Under the pieces are notes generated by a model. The model searched no databases and was not told where the DNA came from. It was given only the letters and a program-made list of their open reading frames with translations. The translations under genes and the position numbers were made by a program. This document shows positions 54,460-63,425 of a stretch of DNA of 64,000 nucleotides, piece by piece. The DNA is from Gemmatimonadota bacterium (GTDB lineage Bacteria > Gemmatimonadota > Gemmatimonadetes > Longimicrobiales > Gaopeijiaceae). Every line of letters starts with the position of its first letter. Position 1 is the first letter of the stretch. Location of the stretch: positions 1,428,001 through 1,492,000 of the forward strand of contig JAWKQO010000001.1 of the NCBI GenBank assembly GCA_041390105.1, written 5' to 3'.

Positions 54460-55152
54460 TCAACTACCGGTGGCGAGGAGTCCTCCCGAGCGCGGGACGA
54501 TCCAACCGTCGGCCAGCTGGATGATCCGCTTCCCAACCTCTGCGACCTTGGGGTCGTGCGTCACCTGGATGATGGTGGTGCCTTCCCGGTTGAGCTCCGC
54601 CAGGAGTTGCATGATGCCCTCGCCCTGGCTGGAGTGCAGGCTGCCCGTAGGCTCGTCCGCCAGGAGGAGCGTCGGTCGGGAGATCACCGCCCGGGCCACC
54701 GCAACCAGTTGTTGCTGCCCACCCGACAACTGATTGGGGAAGAGGTCCTTCTTGGCCACGATGTTGAAGCGGTCGAGGACCTCCGCCACGCGGGCTTCGC
54801 GCTCGGAGCGCCGCACGTCGCGATAGGTGAGGGGCACCTCGATGTTCTCGTAGACGGTCAGGTCTTCCAGGAGATGGAAGCGCTGGAAGACGAAGCCGAC
54901 GTGCTCCTTGTTCAGGGCCGCACGCTGCTTGGGCTTGAGGCGGGCTACGTCCCGGCCCTGGAAGCGGTACTCTCCGTCGTACTCCCCGTCCATCATGCCC
55001 AGGATCGAAAGCAGCGTGGACTTTCCGGCACCGGACGGACCCATGATGGTCAAGAAGTCGCCCGGCTCGATGTCGAGATCGATGTTGCGGAGCACCCACG
55101 TCCGCCCCCCTTGATAGGGGTACCACTTTTCGACACCGCGGAGTTGGATCAT
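54460..55152 (-). CDS. ABC transporter ATPase, MacB/LolD type (second)
   Basis: The 230-residue ATPase has Walker A GPSGAGKST, signature LSGGQQQLVAVARA and Walker B LLLADEPTGSL, the LolD/MacB subgroup pattern. The signature has an unusual LVAVA where RVAIA is common, and the D-loop GSLHS replaces GNLDS. It is the second of two ATPase genes in the operon, separated from the first by 224 bases without a permease. The regulator gene starts three bases after its stop. Confidence 0.9.
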   Translation of the reverse strand: MIQLRGVEKWYPYQGGRTWVLRNIDLDIEPGDFLTIMGPSGAGKSTLLSILGMMDGEYDGEYRFQGRDVARLKPKQRAALNKEHVGFVFQRFHLLEDLTVYENIEVPLTYRDVRRSEREARVAEVLDRFNIVAKKDLFPNQLSGGQQQLVAVARAVISRPTLLLADEPTGSLHSSQGEGIMQLLAELNREGTTIIQVTHDPKVAEVGKRIIQLADGWIVPRSGGLLATGS

Positions 55153-55376
55153 CGGTCCTGGGACTACGGGTCAGTGCTGCGGAGAGGGCGGCATCGCCAT
55201 GGGCGACTCCGCGAACCTCCCGCGAAGGGAAGCGCTCCCCTGCACCGGTGTCAAGCGGACGTCGTGCACCCAGATCAGACCCGGGGCACAGCACACCCAC
55301 GACCTCACGGTCGTCGCCCTCCCCACCCGTCCCATCCTCCGGGTGTGCTGTCCCCGCTCGGGCCTGCGTTCGATCG
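55153..55376. other. Spacer between two ATPase genes where a permease would be expected
   Basis: These 224 bases separate the two ATPase genes. Related operons often carry one or more FtsX/MacB-type permease genes here. I translated the spacer on the coding strand and found no open frame with membrane helices or FtsX motifs, so there is neither a permease nor a recognisable remnant. It could hold an internal promoter. Confidence 0.5.
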
Positions 55377-56129
55377 TCAAGCCTGGATCTCGAATCCGCT
55401 CTCGCGCAGTTCCTTCACGGCCCGCTCGGGGCGCTCGATGTCTTCCACGATCTGTCCGTCGAACAGGTGGATCGAACGGCCGGCGTACTCCGCGTAGCGA
55501 GGATCGTGCGTGACCATGCAGATCGTGGAGCCCTCGTCGTGCAGGCTCCTCAGCAGGTCCATGACGGCCTCGCCGTTCTTGGAATCGAGGTTTCCGGTGG
55601 GCTCGTCGGCCAGCAGGATGAGGGGACTGCCCACCACCGCACGGGCCACGGCCACGCGCTGCTGCTGACCGCCCGAGAGCTGGACCGGATAGTGCGTCTG
55701 ACGATGCGTCATGCCCACACGCTCGAGCGCGTGCAGCGTCCGCTCCTTGCGCTCGGAGGCGGACATCCCGCCACGATACGTGAGCGGTAGCTCCACGTTC
55801 TCGTAGACCGTCAGATCGCCGATCAGATTGAAGGCCTGGAAGATGAAGCCGATGTGCCGATTGCGGATGCGGGCGCGGGTCGAGCTGTCGAGATCGGCAA
55901 CCGGGTTGCCGTCGAGCCGGTAAACCCCCGACGTCGGCGTGTCCAACAGACCCAGGATGGACAGGAGCGTCGACTTCCCGCAGCCCGAGGGGCCCGCGAT
56001 GGAGACGAACTCGCCTTCCTTGATCTGCAGGTGTATCTCGGAGAGCGCGTGGGTTTCCACCTCTTCGGTGTAATACACCTTGCGCACACCGTCCAACTCG
56101 ATCAGCTGCTTCTGTCCGTTCTCGGTCAT
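55377..56129 (-). CDS. ABC transporter ATPase, MacB/LolD type (first)
   Basis: The 250-residue ATPase has Walker A GPSGCGKST, signature LSGGQQQRVAVARA, Walker B LLADEPTGNLDS and the H-loop MVTHD, with full consensus for the MacB/LolD family. It starts eight bases after the adaptor gene stop and is therefore expected to energise an exporter or envelope mechanotransmission complex with the adaptor and TolC-like protein. Its permease is not encoded next to it. Confidence 0.93.
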   Translation of the reverse strand: MTENGQKQLIELDGVRKVYYTEEVETHALSEIHLQIKEGEFVSIAGPSGCGKSTLLSILGLLDTPTSGVYRLDGNPVADLDSSTRARIRNRHIGFIFQAFNLIGDLTVYENVELPLTYRGGMSASERKERTLHALERVGMTHRQTHYPVQLSGGQQQRVAVARAVVGSPLILLADEPTGNLDSKNGEAVMDLLRSLHDEGSTICMVTHDPRYAEYAGRSIHLFDGQIVEDIERPERAVKELRESGFEIQA

Positions 56130-56137
56130 GGTCTCTC

Positions 56138-57460
56138 TCAGCGAATCCGGATCCGTTCGGCGTCCTGCCAGCGTGGCAGGTCCGATAGCACCACCCGATC
56201 TCCTTCCTGCAACCCATCCACGATCTCGATTCGATTCACACTGCTCTGGCCGAGTCGGACGGTGACGCGCTCCGCCTCGTTGCTTCCGGGCACCATCCGG
56301 AACAAGCTGACGGTGCCATTGGCCTGCCCGTAGGCCGGCCGCTCCATGTGGAGGACATCGTCGAGTCGTTCGATCTCGATGGTCCCATCCACACTGAGGT
56401 CCGACCGCGCTCCCGGCGGTAGATCACCCTCGAGTCGCACCTCCACCAACACCGTCCCGTTCTGGACGTTGGGGTCGACCCTGCGCACCCGTCCCGCCAC
56501 GGAGTCGGTGCGCGTGTCGATCATGGCGGCTTGTCCGATCTGGACGTCCCGGGCCTGGGTCTCCGGAACGCGCAGCTCCGCCTTGAGCCGTCCCGGCTGC
56601 GCCACCCGCGCCAATTGGGTTCCGGGCTGCACCCACTGCCCCACCTCCAACGACAGGTCCTGCAACACACCGCCCGACCCGGCGGTCACCCGCATGGAGG
56701 CGACTCGCCGGCGCTGGTACTGCTGAATAGCAGACAGTCTTTCCACCTGTTCGCGTTGCACAGCCAATTGGTTTTCGACGGTCTGCTCCAGGAGATCGAG
56801 CTCGCCCTGTTGGGTTTCTACCTGGATTTCCAGGGCATCCGCCTGCTCCAGGGCTCGGCGGGCTTCGTTGGGGGCCATGAGCTCCTTTGCCAGCAGCTCC
56901 TGGGCGACCTCGGCCTCCCGGCGGGCCGCCTGGGCCGCCGCACGGCTCTGGGCCACCTGGCTGCGCTTTTGCAGCCGCTGCGATCCCAGCTCCCGCTCCA
57001 GCTGTACCAGGTTCGCACGGGCAGCGGTCAGCTGCTGCTCCGATTGCAGCGCCTCCAACTCCACGTCGGGGTTGCTCATCTCCAGCAGCACCGTCTCCGC
57101 CGTGACCACCTCTCCCGGCTGCAGCAGGACCCGGTCCACCCGCCCACCGGTCAGCGCGGAGACGTAGACGACTTCCTCGGGAACCAGGGTCCCCGGCCCA
57201 CGCACCTCACGGACGAAGGAGCCCCGCTCGACGGTGCCGAAGAGCAACGAGCTCTCATCCACAGACGGCAGGGCCGGATCGAGCAGCATCGTGAAGCCGA
57301 GGATGGTCACCACGGCCGCGATCCCACCCCCGATCAGCCACTTCCGTTTGGACCTCTGCGGCGAACGCCGGATGTCCATGCCCGTGATGGAGGGCCGCTC
57401 CTTACCGGAAGGGCGCTCCGCGCCCAGGGACAGGCGCTCCTTGCGCTCGGGCTGGCTCAT
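56138..57460 (-). CDS. HlyD/MacA-type periplasmic adaptor
   Basis: The 440-residue product has a basic cytoplasmic N-terminus, a membrane helix (about residues 41-60), a lipoyl/barrel-sandwich region (VYVSALTGGRVDRVLLQPG and later GSGGVLQDLSLEVGQWV), a long coiled coil (about 145-270) and a beta-barrel. It should link an inner-membrane permease to the TolC-like channel. The N-terminal membrane anchor replaces the lipid anchor of many MacA proteins. The ATG overlaps the stop of the tolC-like gene (ATGA). Confidence 0.92.
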   Translation of the reverse strand: MSQPERKERLSLGAERPSGKERPSITGMDIRRSPQRSKRKWLIGGGIAAVVTILGFTMLLDPALPSVDESSLLFGTVERGSFVREVRGPGTLVPEEVVYVSALTGGRVDRVLLQPGEVVTAETVLLEMSNPDVELEALQSEQQLTAARANLVQLERELGSQRLQKRSQVAQSRAAAQAARREAEVAQELLAKELMAPNEARRALEQADALEIQVETQQGELDLLEQTVENQLAVQREQVERLSAIQQYQRRRVASMRVTAGSGGVLQDLSLEVGQWVQPGTQLARVAQPGRLKAELRVPETQARDVQIGQAAMIDTRTDSVAGRVRRVDPNVQNGTVLVEVRLEGDLPPGARSDLSVDGTIEIERLDDVLHMERPAYGQANGTVSLFRMVPGSNEAERVTVRLGQSSVNRIEIVDGLQEGDRVVLSDLPRWQDAERIRIR

Positions 57461-59106
57461 CGACCCTCTCCGGTGGGAAGCTCCAAACGGGTGCCAACGG
57501 CCTGTTCCAACACGGCTCGGGCGGCGTGGTAGTCGTAGACGGCCCCCAGATAGCTCTGTTCGGCCGTGGCCAGCTGCTCCTGGGCCTGCAAGAGTTCGAG
57601 GACGCTGGACGCGCCCAGGCGATAGCGCTCCTGCACACCATCGAGGTTCTGTTCCGCCAGGGTGCGCGCACGCTCCTCGATCCCCACCACGTCGTACGCC
57701 GTGCGCAGGTCGTCGAGCGATTGACGAACGGTGGTCCGCAAGCGGAGCTCCTCGGCTCGACGGGCCTCATGGGCGTCCTCCGCCGCATTGCGAGCCCGCT
57801 CCACCTGCACCTTGCGGGTGAACGGATCGAAGAGGGGCAGCGAGACCTGGAAGCTCATGTAGAACGGGTCCGAATCCCACGAGAATGGGAAGGCTCGGTT
57901 GTTGGCGATGATCGCCTGCTCGTCGGCCGGTGTCAGAACGAATCCTGAGCAACTCGAGGGATAGCCCGACAGCGGTGTGGACAACCCCGAGGAGATGGCG
58001 TTGAGCAACTGGCAGTTCTCCAGTTGAGCCGCGGCGCTCTGGCGCGCCTGACCCAACAGGTAGTCCTGGTTGCCGATCTCCCGGGTGAACCCCGACCAGC
58101 TCGCGGTCAGATTGAGCTGCGGAAAGTACTGGCTGCGCGCGGTCCAGATGTCGGCGTCACGGGCGGACTCCGCCTCGGAGAGAGCCCGAAGGGAGGGATG
58201 CCCGGTCAGCGCCCGCTCCGTGAGATCGACGGGATCCCACTGGGGCTCCTCCACGCCGCGCTCCTCGACGAGTTCCAACGGGCTCGTGTCATCGAGGCCG
58301 ATCTGCTCCAGGAGACGGGAGGTCTCCGCCCGCAGCGCGTTTTCTGCCCGCAGCAGCTCCACTTCGGCCCGCCGGAAGTCGATCTCGGCTTGTTGGCTGT
58401 CCAGGCGCGATGCCGCTCCGGCACCCATGCGCGCACCGGCAAGCTGGTAGTTCTCTTCAGCGCGCGCCCGCGTGCGCGTGGCGGCCTCGACCGTGGCCCG
58501 AGCCCGCAGCGCCGCCAGGTACTGGGCCGTCACTGCGGACAGGAGATCGAACTCCGCCGCGCTGACCCGTGCCTCGGTGGCCCGCCGGTCCGCCCGCGCC
58601 GATCCGACACGCGCAAAGGTGGCCGCGCTCAGCTGATAGGAAAGGGTCAGCGCGTAGTCGGAAAACAGATAGTCGGTCGTAGTGCCGGCCCCGATGTCTT
58701 CACTGGTGAACAATCCGAAGCGCTGACGACCGGCGGCCTGATAGCTCGCACTGCTGCGCAACGTGGCGGACGGAAGGAAGGAGGCCCAGGCACTCCGCTC
58801 TGCCCAGGTCGCTTCACTCTCGTCGTTGGCCACCTGCCGGAAGACAGGGCTCTGGGCGCGCGCAATCCGGAGCGCGTCGTCCAGGGTCAGCCGGCGGGGC
58901 TCCGGCGCCTGCCCCGCCAGCGCCGTCGCGGCGGCCAGAAGTGCCGCAGCGGCCAGGCACATGAGCTGGACGGGCCGTGCCGTGGGGAGGGACCGCACGC
59001 GGGAGCCGCCAACATCGCGACGACCGTGGGAGAGCGGACCCGCCCACGGGCTCCGTCCCCCTCTCTCTATGGATTTGGATCGTGTCACGTCGATCGATGG
59101 GTTCAC
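57457..59106 (-). CDS. TolC-family outer-membrane efflux protein
   Basis: The 549-residue product has a signal peptide core (LMCLAAAALLAAATALAGQ) preceded by an N-terminal extension of about 47 residues, then the outer-membrane efflux-protein repeats: two long coiled-coil halves starting LTLDDALRIARAQSP and later a second half after about residue 290. It should form the trimeric exit duct for the adaptor and ATPases. The GTG at 59106 is supported by GGAG five bases upstream; a GTG at 58998 would give a more usual signal-peptide position. It is the first gene of the exporter operon. Confidence 0.88.
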   Translation of the reverse strand: MNPSIDVTRSKSIERGGRSPWAGPLSHGRRDVGGSRVRSLPTARPVQLMCLAAAALLAAATALAGQAPEPRRLTLDDALRIARAQSPVFRQVANDESEATWAERSAWASFLPSATLRSSASYQAAGRQRFGLFTSEDIGAGTTTDYLFSDYALTLSYQLSAATFARVGSARADRRATEARVSAAEFDLLSAVTAQYLAALRARATVEAATRTRARAEENYQLAGARMGAGAASRLDSQQAEIDFRRAEVELLRAENALRAETSRLLEQIGLDDTSPLELVEERGVEEPQWDPVDLTERALTGHPSLRALSEAESARDADIWTARSQYFPQLNLTASWSGFTREIGNQDYLLGQARQSAAAQLENCQLLNAISSGLSTPLSGYPSSCSGFVLTPADEQAIIANNRAFPFSWDSDPFYMSFQVSLPLFDPFTRKVQVERARNAAEDAHEARRAEELRLRTTVRQSLDDLRTAYDVVGIEERARTLAEQNLDGVQERYRLGASSVLELLQAQEQLATAEQSYLGAVYDYHAARAVLEQAVGTRLELPTGEGR

Positions 59107-59469
59107 GCGGTCTCCGCTCTGACGCCTTCTGCGCCGTCCGGGGACACCTCCTAGGACGAGGCCAGGGGAAGGAAAGGTTCATGCCGGGCGGCCCAATCGG
59201 TCGAACGCGTTATTTTTCAAGGGCTTAGCAGACCGCTCCCCGCGACGGCCAGCGCCCGCAAGTGTCCGTTTCCGAGACAGAGCATCCCGGGATCGGACGT
59301 CGTCTCCACGAAGCCGCGCCCCCCCTCCACTCCCGGCAGGGGTGTGGGAGCGCCGGGCCGGCGTCGTGTGGCGCAGGCGCCGACCCACAGGCAACTTGTG
59401 CCCGGCCCGCCCGCACGGCGGCGACACTCCCGTCACGCACGTCGTCCACTTCCGACCGCCAGTCCGCTC
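59107..59469. other. Divergent intergenic region, exporter operon / Asp-box gene
   Basis: These 363 bases separate the tolC-like gene (minus) from the Asp-box protein gene (plus). The only AT-rich tract is TTATTTTTCAA at 59210-59220, which read on the minus strand offers a TTGAAA -35-like hexamer, but no good -10 follows at 17 bases. I found no sigma-54 -24/-12 element on either strand, which is notable because the operon encodes a sigma-54 activator. No gene or repeat is seen. Confidence 0.45.
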
Positions 59470-62400
59470 ATGTCGCTGAACCGACCACTCGCTTCGATCC
59501 TGCTCGTCCTCCTGCTCGCGATGGTGAGCCCCCCGCCGGCCCGGGCCCAGCGCCGGGGTGCGGAGGCCGCTGCCAGTCCCACCGTCGATTCCCGTCTCTT
59601 GAACGGGCTGCGCTGGAGGAACATCGGGCCCGCGATGGCCTCGGGCCGGATCGCCGATGTGGCGATCGATCCGACCGACCGGAGCGTGTGGTACGTGGCC
59701 GCCTCGTCGGGCGGAGTCTGGAAGACGGAAAACGCGGGGACCACCTGGGCACCGATCTTCGACGACTACGGATCGTACTCGATCGGAGCCATCGCCCTCG
59801 ATCCGCGGCGGCACCTGACTCTCTGGGTGGGCACGGGTGAAAACAACGCCCAGCGCTCCGCAGGCTACGGGGACGGCGTCTACAAATCGGTCGATGGCGG
59901 GCGCACGTTCACCAACGTGGGCCTCGAGCATTCGGAGCACATCGGCATGATCGCCATCCACCCGGAGGACTCGGACGTCGTGTTCGTGGCCGCTCAAGGG
60001 CCGCTCTGGGCTTCGGGGGGAGACCGCGGGCTCTACCGTACGGGCGACGGCGGGCGCAGTTGGGCCCGGGTCCTGGAGATCGACGAGCACACGGGCGTAC
60101 ACGAGGTCTATTTCGATCCGCGCGACCCGGATGTGATCTATGCCGTCGCGTGGCAGCGTCGTCGCCACCAATGGACCATGATCGACGGTGGACCGGGGTC
60201 TGGTCTCTACAAGTCCAGCGACGGTGGCGTCACCTGGAAGAGCATCAACAGGGGCCTGCCGTCCGGAGACAAGGGCCGGATCGGAATGGCCGTCTCGCCC
60301 ATCGACCCGGACGTGCTCTATGCGATCGTGGAAGCCAGCGGCGACGACGGGGGCACGTTCCGATCCAGCGACATGGGCGAAAGCTGGCAGCGCACCTCGC
60401 GGTACCAGTCCGGCGCGGCCATGTACTACCACGAGCTCTATGCCGATCCGCACCGCTTCGACCGCATCTACGCGCTGGACACGTTCATCCAGGTATCGGA
60501 CAACGGGGGACGCGACTGGGACCGTCTGCCCATCCGCGACGTCCACGTGGACTTCCACTCCCTCAACTTCGATCCGGAGGATCCAGAGCACCTCATCGCG
60601 GGGAACGACGGCGGACTCTACGAGACCCTGGACGGCGGCGACAACTGGAAGTTCTTCGACAATCTGCCCATCACGCAGTTCTACAAGGTCGCTACATCCA
60701 ACGACGAGCCGTTCTACTACGTCTATGGTGGCACGCAGGACAACAATTCCTTCGGAGGGCCCTCACGGACCACCATGTCGGGTGGGATTCGCAATTCCGA
60801 ATGGTACGTCACGATGGGCGGAGACGGCTTCGACCCGGTGGTCGATCCCGAGAACCCGGACATCATCTACTCACAACTCCAGCATGGAACGCTCTCGCGC
60901 TTCGACCGCAAGACCAAGGAACGCCTGGACGTGCAGCCACAGGAGAGCGCCGACGGTCCTCCTCTGCGTTGGTATTGGGACGCAGGGCTGCACCTCTCGC
61001 CCCATGATCACCAACGTCTGTACTTCGGAGCGCAGATCCTCTTCCGCTCCGACGACATGGGCTCGACCTGGCGCGCCATCAGCGGGGATCTGAGTCGCAA
61101 CCTCGACCGCAACCAGCTCGAAGTCATGGACCGCGTCTGGAGCGTCGATGCGGTGGGCAAGAACCGCTCGACCTCCGTGTTCGGTCACATCGTCTCGATC
61201 TCGGAGTCCCCGCTGATGGAGGGACTGATCTACGTGGGGACCGACGACGGGCTCGTCCAGGTCACGGAGGACGGCGGACAGAGCTGGAGGGCGGTGACGT
61301 CCCTGCCCGGGGTGCCGGATACGTCCTTCGTCCACGACGTCGAGGCCTCGCTGCACGACCCCAACACGGTCTTTGCGGTGGCGAACAACTTCAAGCGCGG
61401 CGACTTCAAGCCGTACGTGCTGCGCAGCACGGACCGGGGACGTACCTGGAGCTCGATCTCGAGCAACCTCCCAACGAACGGCCCTGCGTTCACGATCGTG
61501 CAGGACCCCGAGCAGGCGGGCCTGCTTTTCGTCGGCACCGAGTACGGAGCCTATGCATCGATCGACGGAGGCGCTTCCTGGGTCGAGTTGAGCGCTGGAA
61601 TGCCGACGATCCCCATCCGTGAGTTGGAGATCCAGAAGCGGGCCGGTGACCTGGTGGCCGCCTCGTTCGGTCGTGGGTTCTTCGTACTCGACGACTACTC
61701 CGCGCTGCGCGCGCTGGCCGCCGCCTCGGCCGAGGTCCTCGCCCAGGAAGGTCACATCTTCCCGGTGCGAACCGCGGAGATGTACCTGGAGTGGAATCCG
61801 GGGGGTGACTCCGGCGCCGACTTCTATCAGGCGCCCAACCCACCGTTCGGAGCCACCTTCACCTACTTCGTGCGGGATGCGCTCCGCACCCGACAGGCTA
61901 CGCGTCAGGCGGCCGAGCAGGCCGCCCAGCGTCGCGGCGAGGACACGCCCTATCCGTCGTGGGACGATCTCAAGCAGGAAGATCGCGAGGAGGCACCCGA
62001 GGTCTTCCTCACGATCCGCGACAGCGGAGGTGAGCTGGTCAACACGGTTCGGGGGTCCGCCGCCCGTGGCGTACATCGGGCCACCTGGGACTTCCGCTAT
62101 CCGGGCTATACGCCGATCACGGGTGGCGGCGGCGGTGGATTCGGGGGCGGTCCCATCGGCCCCATGGCCTTGCCGGGCCGCTACACGGTGTCGCTCTCCA
62201 AGCGGGTGGACGGCGTCGTGACCGAGCTGGCCGGTCCCGTCCCCTTCGAAATCGCCCCCGTGGTCGACGCGGCGATTCCACCCCAGGATCCGGCGGCCGT
62301 GCTCGCCTTCCAGCGTCAGACGGGGGAATTGCTCCGTGCTGTGACCGGTACACAGCGCGCGGCGGCGGACGCCATGCAGCGGATCCAGGCCATCAAGCGG

Positions 62401-62769
62401 ACTCTCGCCGCGGTGCCACAAGCGACAGAGGACCTTCGTCAGTCGGCCCGAGCCCTGGAGCTACGGCTCCTCGATCTGCAGGAACAGCTGAACGGGGACC
62501 GGACGCGCAGCTCGCGCTCAGAGCCGGCGATGCCCGGCATCGTGGGGAGGGTGAACCAGGTGGTGGGCGGCCATTGGCGTGGGATGTTCGGCCCGACCGA
62601 GACACACCGTCAGCAGTATCGCATCGCAGCGGACGAGTTCGCAGCCGTATACGACGGTCTGCGGCAACTGATCGAAGGGGATCTACCATCTCTGGAACAG
62701 CGCCTCGAGGCGGCGGGCATCCCCTGGACCTCGGGGCGGGCCTTGCCCCGTTGGAACCCCGGCCTGTGA
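59470..62769 (+). CDS. Secreted Asp-box (VPS10/sortilin-like) beta-propeller protein
   Basis: The 1099-residue product has a signal peptide (LASILLVLLLAMVSPPPARAQ) and about ten Asp-box repeats of the S/T-x-D-x-G-x-x-W type: SVDGGRTF, TGDGGRSW, SSDGGVTW, SSDMGESW, SDNGGRDW, TLDGGDNW, SDDMGSTW, TEDGGQSW, STDRGRTW and SIDGGASW. These form one or two large beta-propellers of the kind found in sialidases and in VPS10/sortilin. A C-terminal region with a glycine-rich linker (GGGGGGFGGG) and then a beta domain and helical segment follows. No sialidase catalytic set is obvious, so a binding role is likely. The ATG is chosen for the signal peptide. Confidence 0.85.
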   Translation: MSLNRPLASILLVLLLAMVSPPPARAQRRGAEAAASPTVDSRLLNGLRWRNIGPAMASGRIADVAIDPTDRSVWYVAASSGGVWKTENAGTTWAPIFDDYGSYSIGAIALDPRRHLTLWVGTGENNAQRSAGYGDGVYKSVDGGRTFTNVGLEHSEHIGMIAIHPEDSDVVFVAAQGPLWASGGDRGLYRTGDGGRSWARVLEIDEHTGVHEVYFDPRDPDVIYAVAWQRRRHQWTMIDGGPGSGLYKSSDGGVTWKSINRGLPSGDKGRIGMAVSPIDPDVLYAIVEASGDDGGTFRSSDMGESWQRTSRYQSGAAMYYHELYADPHRFDRIYALDTFIQVSDNGGRDWDRLPIRDVHVDFHSLNFDPEDPEHLIAGNDGGLYETLDGGDNWKFFDNLPITQFYKVATSNDEPFYYVYGGTQDNNSFGGPSRTTMSGGIRNSEWYVTMGGDGFDPVVDPENPDIIYSQLQHGTLSRFDRKTKERLDVQPQESADGPPLRWYWDAGLHLSPHDHQRLYFGAQILFRSDDMGSTWRAISGDLSRNLDRNQLEVMDRVWSVDAVGKNRSTSVFGHIVSISESPLMEGLIYVGTDDGLVQVTEDGGQSWRAVTSLPGVPDTSFVHDVEASLHDPNTVFAVANNFKRGDFKPYVLRSTDRGRTWSSISSNLPTNGPAFTIVQDPEQAGLLFVGTEYGAYASIDGGASWVELSAGMPTIPIRELEIQKRAGDLVAASFGRGFFVLDDYSALRALAAASAEVLAQEGHIFPVRTAEMYLEWNPGGDSGADFYQAPNPPFGATFTYFVRDALRTRQATRQAAEQAAQRRGEDTPYPSWDDLKQEDREEAPEVFLTIRDSGGELVNTVRGSAARGVHRATWDFRYPGYTPITGGGGGGFGGGPIGPMALPGRYTVSLSKRVDGVVTELAGPVPFEIAPVVDAAIPPQDPAAVLAFQRQTGELLRAVTGTQRAAADAMQRIQAIKRTLAAVPQATEDLRQSARALELRLLDLQEQLNGDRTRSSRSEPAMPGIVGRVNQVVGGHWRGMFGPTETHRQQYRIAADEFAAVYDGLRQLIEGDLPSLEQRLEAAGIPWTSGRALPRWNPGL

Positions 62770-62803
62770 GCCACCACGCGGACGAACCTCGATCGGAGGA
62801 GAC

Positions 62804-63364
62804 ATGAGACACGTGAGGATCCTCGTATTGTCGGCAGGCGTCTGGACGCTGCTGGCGCTCGCTGCACCTCGGCCGGCCTTGGCCCAGCAGCATGCGACGC
62901 CGGCGGCGGCCCCACAGGACGTGGAGTCCCTGGATGCGATCATGGCCGCGCTCTACGACGTGATTTCCGGCCCGCAGGGTCAGAAGCGTGACTGGGACCG
63001 CTTCCGGGGGCTCTTCATCGAGGGCGCACGTCTGATCCCCACGGGTCGCGGTCCCAACGGGGTCGGGCACCGGGTGTGGTCCCCGGAGGAGTACATCGCA
63101 GCTGCAGGCGCCTCGCTCGAGCAGCGCGGGTTCTTCGAGCAGGAGATCGGACGCACCACCGAGCAGTTCGGAAACATCGTGCACGCGTTCAGCACCTACG
63201 AATCCCGCAACACGCTTCAGGATGCCGAGCCCTTCCAGCGCGGGATCAACTCGATCCAGCTCCTCCACGATGGGAGCCGCTATTGGATCGTGTCGATCTT
63301 CTGGGATGCCGAGCGACCCGACAATCCGATTCCGGACCGGTACATCGGGCGCTCCGGCGGCTGA
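62804..63364 (+). CDS. Exported NTF2/SnoaL-like protein
   Basis: The 186-residue product has a signal peptide (ILVLSAGVWTLLALAAPRPALAQ) and a domain resembling the NTF2/SnoaL-like cone fold: an N-terminal helix pair (ALYDVISGP, DWDRFRGLFIEGARLIP) and a C-terminal sheet (GINSIQLLHDGSRYWIVSIFW). Such domains bind small molecules or act as simple hydrolases; function is unknown. GGAGGAG lies two bases before ATG spacing-wise close. It starts 34 bases after the Asp-box gene, so they are probably co-transcribed. Confidence 0.7.
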   Translation: MRHVRILVLSAGVWTLLALAAPRPALAQQHATPAAAPQDVESLDAIMAALYDVISGPQGQKRDWDRFRGLFIEGARLIPTGRGPNGVGHRVWSPEEYIAAAGASLEQRGFFEQEIGRTTEQFGNIVHAFSTYESRNTLQDAEPFQRGINSIQLLHDGSRYWIVSIFWDAERPDNPIPDRYIGRSGG

Positions 63365-63425
63365 GGCTCCAGAGCCGAGGTCCGCTGCGCACCGATGTGG
63401 GAGGTGGGCGCCCAACCCCGAGGAA

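Noticed and set aside
55171..55376. Open-frame tail in the ATPase spacer as a possible permease remnant
   Set aside because: Its translation has no hydrophobic helices or FtsX motifs.
59179..62421. Minus-strand open frames opposite the Asp-box gene
   Set aside because: Antisense of a clearly coding, signal-peptide-bearing gene; no domains or starts of quality.
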